This document shows, piece after piece, positions 5,963 to 9,980 of a stretch of DNA of 9,980 bases. Position numbers and translations under genes: made by a program. Origin of the DNA: Muribaculaceae bacterium (GTDB lineage Bacteria; Bacteroidota; Bacteroidia; Bacteroidales; Muribaculaceae); the NCBI GenBank assembly GCA_009775355.1, contig VSPN01000060.1, positions 1 to 9,980 of the forward strand. The letters run 5' to 3'. Each line of letters starts with the position of its first letter. The stretch's first letter is position 1. The notes below the pieces were generated by a model. That model worked only from the letters and a program-made list of their open reading frames with translations. It ran no database searches and had not been told where the DNA came from.

Positions 5963-6343
5963 AACCTATCGATTTAATTTACACAATTGAGAGTGCCGCT
6001 CTGGCATAAGGTTTAGACCCCATCACACAAAAAATGTTAAAGCGAGGGTCGCAGATTTTGTTCGGATCCGGTCTTACTGGCAAATGAGCAGATCGGGCTA
6101 TGCGACTGAACCAAAAGGCAAAAGCTAACCGAAATCTACGATTGCGCACCAACATTATTCGCCATGGGGCGTGGTATTGATTATTTATATTTTTGTTAAC
6201 CAAATTTATTTAAGCAACCTATCTCCGCCGTCTTTCCGGTAAATTCCGCCAAGTCTAATCAGTCGCACATCACGTCACACTACCTCTTCATCTTGCGAAT
6301 TTCATCGAAAATACGCCGACACTGCATTTACATTTTTGTGGGC
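5963..6343. other. Intergenic region upstream of the META lipoprotein, no convincing gene
   Basis: These 381 bases separate the NDH-2 stop from the lipoprotein start, both on the minus strand. They hold the imperfect palindrome at 6018-6169, described separately. A minus-strand TAAATTTG (6201-6208) fits the -7 consensus but has no TTG at the right distance upstream. If it is used, the lipoprotein mRNA would carry the palindrome in a leader of about 230 nt. No terminator is visible behind the NDH-2 gene, and the remaining 6209-6343 shows nothing recognisable. Confidence 0.6.
6018..6169. repeat. Second long imperfect palindrome (about 152 bp)
   Basis: Matching inverted blocks share one centre near 6094: CCCCAT 6018-6023 with ATGGGG 6164-6169, AATGTT 6033-6038 with AACATT 6151-6156, AGATTT 6053-6058 with AAATCT 6132-6137, and AGC/GCT at 6087-6089 and 6097-6099. 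GCG and TCG triplets also align between the first two arm blocks. The arms are much more diverged than those of the 421-768 element. The order AATGTT, then AGGGTCGCA, then GATTTT in the left arm resembles the left arm of that element, so they may be distant relatives. The true borders are unknown. No transposase and no target duplication were seen. Confidence 0.5.
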
Positions 6344-7609
6344 TTAATCCCCCCAGTGTCTACGCAACGGGAATCTGGCCGGGCGCAGAAGAAGCCGCAG
6401 CGAAGTATTGTAGAACAGATAGTTCCAGAACCAGTTAACCAGCACGCTGAGTTTATTGCGCATGCCGAGTATCGACATCAGGTGGATTATCATCCATATA
6501 AGCCATGCGAAGAAGCCTCCGAACGACATGCCCGCAATGTCGGCCACCGCCTTGTTTTTGCCGATCGTGGCCATCGACCCCTTGTCCTTATATACGAACT
6601 TGCGGCTGAAACTGCCCCCGTTGAGATTTTTCGACAGGTTGACCGCCTGCTGTATCGCGGGCTGAGCCATCTGCGGATGCCCTTTCGGATAACCGTCAGT
6701 GACCATGAGCGCTATGTCGCCCACGGCATACAGGCAATCCTCATGCCCCTTGACCCGGTTGTATTCATCAACAATTATCCTGCCTCCGGGACCCAGGGCT
6801 TCGGCCGGAAGTCCAGGCATCGGCTCACCCCTGACACCTGCTGTCCAGATGAGCGTCTCGTAATACTCCCGGTGACCGTCGGCAAACGTCACATACTTGT
6901 CGGTGTAGTCTTTCATCATCGTGTCAAGCCGCACGTTGACCATCAGATCTTCCAGACCCTCAACAGCCTTGCGCTGAGCCTTTCCGCTCATGGCCCCGAG
7001 AAGCCGGGAGGTTCCTTCCACAAGAGTTATAGTCACATCGCCCGGCTCAAGCTCGGGATACTCCTTGCCGAGTATATATTTTTTCATTTCGCCCAAAGCA
7101 CCGGCAATCTCGACACCCGACGGCCCTCCGCCTACAACAAGAAACGACAGCAACTGACGCCGCCTCTTCCTGTCTCGGCAAAGGGCTCCGCGCTCGAAGC
7201 GGTCGAGTATCTCGTCGCGGGTGTGCGAGGCCTCTGCCACGGTCTTTATGCCGAAAGTCTCCTCTCCGAGACCTTTCATGCCGAAGTAATTGTTGGTCGA
7301 TCCGGCAGCAAGCACAAGCCGGTCGAACCCGATGGTCTCGTAACTTGTGGTCACAGTCTTGCGGGCGAGGTCTATATCCTTTACATGTCCCATGTGGTAA
7401 GAGACATTGCGCATTTTGCGGAACTCCCTGCGGAACGGGAAGCATATGTTGGCGGCCACAAGTCCTGACGACGCGATCTGATAGAAAAGCGGCGGGAAAC
7501 AATGAAAATTATTCCTGTCGACCAGACAGACCTCGAACTTGCGGGGATCGAGACGCTTGCACAGATTCAGACCCGCGAACCCGCCTCCTATAATAACAAT
7601 CTTTTCCAT
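6344..7609 (-). CDS. ndh: Type II NADH:quinone oxidoreductase (NDH-2), FAD-dependent
   Basis: NDH-2 is a single-subunit, non-proton-pumping enzyme that passes electrons from NADH through FAD to membrane quinone on the cytoplasmic face. The 421-residue product has the FAD-binding motif GGGFAG (8-13) and the conserved FHCFPPLFYQIASSGL segment (35-50). The second dinucleotide-binding motif is VVGGGPSGVE (158-167), for NADH. Next come the FAD-contact motif AVGDIA (295-300) and AQPAIQQA (315-322), which matches the quinone-site region of Ndi1-type enzymes. The C-terminus has amphipathic or hydrophobic stretches (about 363-403) and a basic tail for membrane attachment. Length is typical (400-450). 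It is transcribed alone and divergently from the TPR gene, with a 220-nt shared upstream region. The ATG at 7609 gives the standard MEKIVIIGGGFAG start. The gene symbol is by family resemblance. Confidence 0.93.
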   Translation of the reverse strand: MEKIVIIGGGFAGLNLCKRLDPRKFEVCLVDRNNFHCFPPLFYQIASSGLVAANICFPFRREFRKMRNVSYHMGHVKDIDLARKTVTTSYETIGFDRLVLAAGSTNNYFGMKGLGEETFGIKTVAEASHTRDEILDRFERGALCRDRKRRRQLLSFLVVGGGPSGVEIAGALGEMKKYILGKEYPELEPGDVTITLVEGTSRLLGAMSGKAQRKAVEGLEDLMVNVRLDTMMKDYTDKYVTFADGHREYYETLIWTAGVRGEPMPGLPAEALGPGGRIIVDEYNRVKGHEDCLYAVGDIALMVTDGYPKGHPQMAQPAIQQAVNLSKNLNGGSFSRKFVYKDKGSMATIGKNKAVADIAGMSFGGFFAWLIWMIIHLMSILGMRNKLSVLVNWFWNYLFYNTSLRLLLRPARFPLRRHWGD

Positions 7610-7645
7610 GACTCAAGCATGTTTCACCTTTTAATAACAGACACT

Positions 7646-7679
7646 CGTCAGGCTTTCCGCCCTACCGGGCACGATGACG
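7646..7679 (-). other. Stem-loop upstream of the NDH-2 start
   Basis: CGTCA (7646-7650) pairs with TGACG (7675-7679), enclosing a second stem GCCC/GGGC (7659-7662 with 7667-7670). It lies 37-70 nt before the NDH-2 start codon on the minus strand and so may be in its leader. It overlaps no other gene. Without a T-run it is not a terminator. No clear -7 box for the NDH-2 gene was found upstream of it. Confidence 0.25.
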
Positions 7680-7711
7680 TCTGAAATGATAACGCATCAT
7701 GGCGCATCTTG

Positions 7712-7744
7712 TTTTGGCAGTTACGATTATTTGGTGTATATTTG
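7712..7744 (+). promoter_or_regulatory. Bacteroidota-type promoter for the TPR gene
   Basis: TTTTG (7712-7716) and TATATTTG (7737-7744, perfect TAnnTTTG) are separated by 20 nt, one more than the commonest spacing. Transcription would begin near 7751, downstream of the first in-frame ATG at 7674. This supports translation from the ATG at 7830 with a leader of about 80 nt. Confidence 0.75.
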
Positions 7745-7829
7745 TGGCACAACATCAGTTCCTGAAGTCATAACGACTTCATATGCGCCCGACAGCGCCG
7801 CGAGGAGAAAGAATGTCCGCCAATACAAA

Positions 7830-9803
7830 ATGAGAAGAACCCTGAAGATACTTGCATTGTCGCTTGCGCCGCTCATGGCACAGACAACACCCGCCTCGGC
7901 CCAGACCGACGCCGAGCAGGTCATGAATATCGGCCGCAATGTGCTGTCGATGGATGACTACATGCTCTCGATACAGTATTTCAACCAGGCCATCAAGGCC
8001 AAGCCCTATCTGTCGGAGCCCTATTATCTGAGGGCATTCGCCAAACTGTCGCTCGACGATTTCGCAGGTGCCGAAGAAGACTGCACGCTGGCCATCGAGC
8101 GTAATAAATTCAAAACCGAGCCCTACCGTCTGCGCGGTTTCGCCCGGCAATCGCTCGGCAAGGACTCGCTGGCCATCGAGGACTATGACATGGGGCTTCG
8201 CTACAATCCTCAGGACAAATACTTCCTGTTCTACAAAGCGGTGGCCCAGACCGAGCTACGCCGCACGGCCGACGCCGATTCCACATTCTCGACCCTTCTG
8301 CGCATTTATCCGGGCTTTGACGAGGGCTACACCGCCCGTGGGCGCCTGCGCGCCATCGAGGGCGACACAATAGGCGCGCTCGCCGACATCGGCAAAGCCA
8401 TCAGCCTGTCGGGAACGGCCATCCAGCCATACCTGCTGCGCGCCGACATCGAGGTGAAGCGCAAGGAGTGGCAGAACGCCCTGGCCGACATGGACGAGGC
8501 AATCCGCCTTCGCCCGCACGAGGCGGACTATTATCTCAACCGGGCGTTCATCCGCTATAACCTCGACGATTATTTCGGCGCCATGTCGGACTACAATTAT
8601 ACGCTCGAACTGGAACCCTACAGCACCGCCGCGCTTTTTAACCGCGCGCTGCTGCGGTATGAAGTCAAGGATCTTGACCGCGCGGCCACCGATCTCGAGG
8701 CTGTACTCGGCATAGACCGCGACAATTTCCACGCACGATACAACCTCGGACTCGTCAACCTCGAACGCGGAAAATATCGCGAAGCCCTGTCAGACTTCGC
8801 CGTCATCAACAGGCGGTATCCGCGTTTCCATCCTGCCCTTTACGCCCGCGCCGAGGCTTACCGCCTGATGGGCGACATGCGATCGGCGATGCAGAACGCG
8901 CGTGCCGCCGACGAGCTTGTGAGGGCATATGTCACCAATCCGGAAAAGAATCCGCTCGACCGCCCGGCAATCCAGGCCGGAACAGCCAACAACGGCCAGA
9001 CCGGGCATGAAGGGGAGAGCGAAGAGCAGGTGATGGACAGGTTCAACCAGCTCGTCACCGCCGGGTCGCCGGCCGACACACAACTCGCATACAACGACCG
9101 CATAAAGGGTCGCGTCCAGGACCGCGACATAACGGTAGACCTCGAACCGGAATACATGATATCATATATCGACTCTCCGGAGTCTCTGAAATCGACATCC
9201 AACTATTTCCGCGAGCTCGACGACTTCAATTCCAGCCGCTACATCGACCGCAAACTGTATCTCACGCCTGTTCCCGACGAGGTTTCGTCTGACAGCTACG
9301 ACACTCTTTTCGCGCTTGCCGACCGCTACGCACGTCAGGCAGAGGAGAACGGACGCGCCGCCGACTGGCTTGCGCTCGGAGTGGCAAAAGCGATGCTCAA
9401 GGACTTCGAGGGAGCCATCCATGCCATCGACAAGGCGATCGCGCTCTATCCTGAATTCGCAGTCGCATACATGGAGCGTGGCTATGCCCGGCAGGCATCG
9501 GGCGACCCGCGCCTCGCAGCCATGGCAGCCTCCGACTACGACGAGGCACTGCGTCTGAATCCCCGCCTCGTCTTCGCATGGTTCAACAAAGGCAACATCA
9601 TGTATGCCTCGGGAGACTACACATCGGCACTGCACTGCTACAGCGAGGCGCTGGAAACCGATCCTCAGTTCGCCTCAGCCCTTTTCAACCGTGGAATCAC
9701 CTACCTCCGCATGGGCAACAAGCGACAGGCCTTCGCCGACCTCAGCAAAGCCGGCGAACTCGGCGTCCTCCCCTCCTACAACATCCTCAAGCGCATGAAA
9801 TAA
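7830..9803 (+). CDS. Exported tetratricopeptide-repeat (TPR) protein
   Basis: The 657-residue product starts with a Sec signal peptide (MRRTLKILALSLAPLMA, then TTPASA before Gln25). A predicted cut after Ala24 places it in the periplasm. Ten TPRs follow at an almost exact 34-residue period from about 28 to 367, with typical Trp/Tyr-x-x-x-Gly/Ala-x-x-Arg and terminal Pro positions. A linker of about 140 residues (370-510), poor in TPR signature, comes next; it contains a Gly/Glu/Gln-rich part and then an ITVDLEPEYMISYIDSPES stretch. Four more TPRs span about 511-647, one with a short insertion near 556-565. TPR arrays are protein-binding scaffolds; the partner is unknown and no enzymatic domain is seen. 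The frame is open to 7674, but the promoter at 7712-7744 and the signal peptide fix the start at 7830. It is monocistronic in view and divergent from NDH-2. Confidence 0.92.
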   Translation: MRRTLKILALSLAPLMAQTTPASAQTDAEQVMNIGRNVLSMDDYMLSIQYFNQAIKAKPYLSEPYYLRAFAKLSLDDFAGAEEDCTLAIERNKFKTEPYRLRGFARQSLGKDSLAIEDYDMGLRYNPQDKYFLFYKAVAQTELRRTADADSTFSTLLRIYPGFDEGYTARGRLRAIEGDTIGALADIGKAISLSGTAIQPYLLRADIEVKRKEWQNALADMDEAIRLRPHEADYYLNRAFIRYNLDDYFGAMSDYNYTLELEPYSTAALFNRALLRYEVKDLDRAATDLEAVLGIDRDNFHARYNLGLVNLERGKYREALSDFAVINRRYPRFHPALYARAEAYRLMGDMRSAMQNARAADELVRAYVTNPEKNPLDRPAIQAGTANNGQTGHEGESEEQVMDRFNQLVTAGSPADTQLAYNDRIKGRVQDRDITVDLEPEYMISYIDSPESLKSTSNYFRELDDFNSSRYIDRKLYLTPVPDEVSSDSYDTLFALADRYARQAEENGRAADWLALGVAKAMLKDFEGAIHAIDKAIALYPEFAVAYMERGYARQASGDPRLAAMAASDYDEALRLNPRLVFAWFNKGNIMYASGDYTSALHCYSEALETDPQFASALFNRGITYLRMGNKRQAFADLSKAGELGVLPSYNILKRMK

Positions 9804-9980
9804 TAAGCGTGCTCCCAGGGCAACCGCATCAAAATTTTAGGCGATAAGCAGCGATGGCATTGCGTCAACGATGATAGATGTAGGGAAATTCTTTGAATAC
9901 ACTATATCCGAAGTCATGAATTCTTAGTAATTTTATAGTGTTAAAATCTCGGCAACAGTCTGATTTTTAGCGCCATAAAG
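9804..9980. other. Unassigned right end of the window with an 8-bp inverted repeat
   Basis: No gene is supported here and no terminator follows the TPR gene. ACACTATA (9899-9906) and TATAGTGT (9934-9941) form a perfect inverted repeat with a 27-nt spacer. A minus-strand ATG at 9920-9918 opens a 26-codon frame ending at 9840, with no supporting evidence. The stretch is AT-rich compared with the adjacent coding sequence. It may be the upstream region of a gene outside the window or part of another repeat. Confidence 0.35.

Noticed and set aside
5979..6203. 74-codon minus-strand frame starting with TTG
   Set aside because: It covers the second palindrome, has no recognisable domain, and its composition (runs of Arg/Phe/Ala) looks like translated repeat DNA. 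A TTG start has no support.
6293..7468. 391-codon plus-strand open frame
   Set aside because: It is antisense to the NDH-2 gene, which has clear FAD and NADH motifs; its product shows no coherent domain and is a GC-rich frame shadow.
7674..7829. 52-residue upstream extension of the TPR protein
   Set aside because: The promoter -7 box lies downstream of that ATG, and using it would bury the clear signal peptide inside the protein.

Overview
The window looks like chromosomal DNA of a member of the Bacteroidales (Bacteroidota). A gut lineage near Muribaculaceae is my guess from the overall feel of the proteins, not a demonstrated placement. Two promoters match the Bacteroidota form (TTTG-like -33 box, about 19-20 nt, then TAnnTTTG at -7), genes lack Shine-Dalgarno sequences, and the accessory proteins (META-domain lipoprotein, secreted TPR protein) are typical of that phylum.

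Layout, left to right. 1-354 (minus) is the 5' part of a gene for a secreted cysteine-rich protein with a Cys-Glu-Lys-Lys tetrapeptide repeat; it runs off the left edge. 421-768 is a 348-bp non-coding repeat that is dyad-symmetric over its whole length. 769-804 is the terminator of the translation operon. 834-4393 (minus) is that operon, transcribed thrS, infC, rpmI, rplT: threonyl-tRNA synthetase, initiation factor 3, and ribosomal proteins L35 and L20. It has a recognisable promoter at 4513-4544, a 10-bp tandem repeat between thrS and infC, and leader-like spacers before rpmI and rplT.

4630-5962 (minus) holds a lipoprotein with two META domains followed 31 nt later by an Hsp15-like S4 RNA-binding protein (hslR), probably co-transcribed. 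5963-6343 has no convincing gene but contains a second imperfect long palindrome (about 6018-6169). 6344-7609 (minus) is a type II NADH:quinone dehydrogenase. It is divergent from 7830-9803 (plus), a 657-residue exported TPR protein with its own promoter at 7712-7744. The last 177 bases have no assigned gene.

Most of the window is housekeeping: aminoacylation, translation initiation and 50S assembly in one operon, possible recycling of stalled 50S subunits by HslR, and electron entry to the quinone pool by NDH-2. The less ordinary parts are the Cys-rich repeat protein and the two long palindromic elements. The first palindrome carries side hairpins at mirror positions whose sequences differ while pairing is kept, which suggests selection on folded structure.
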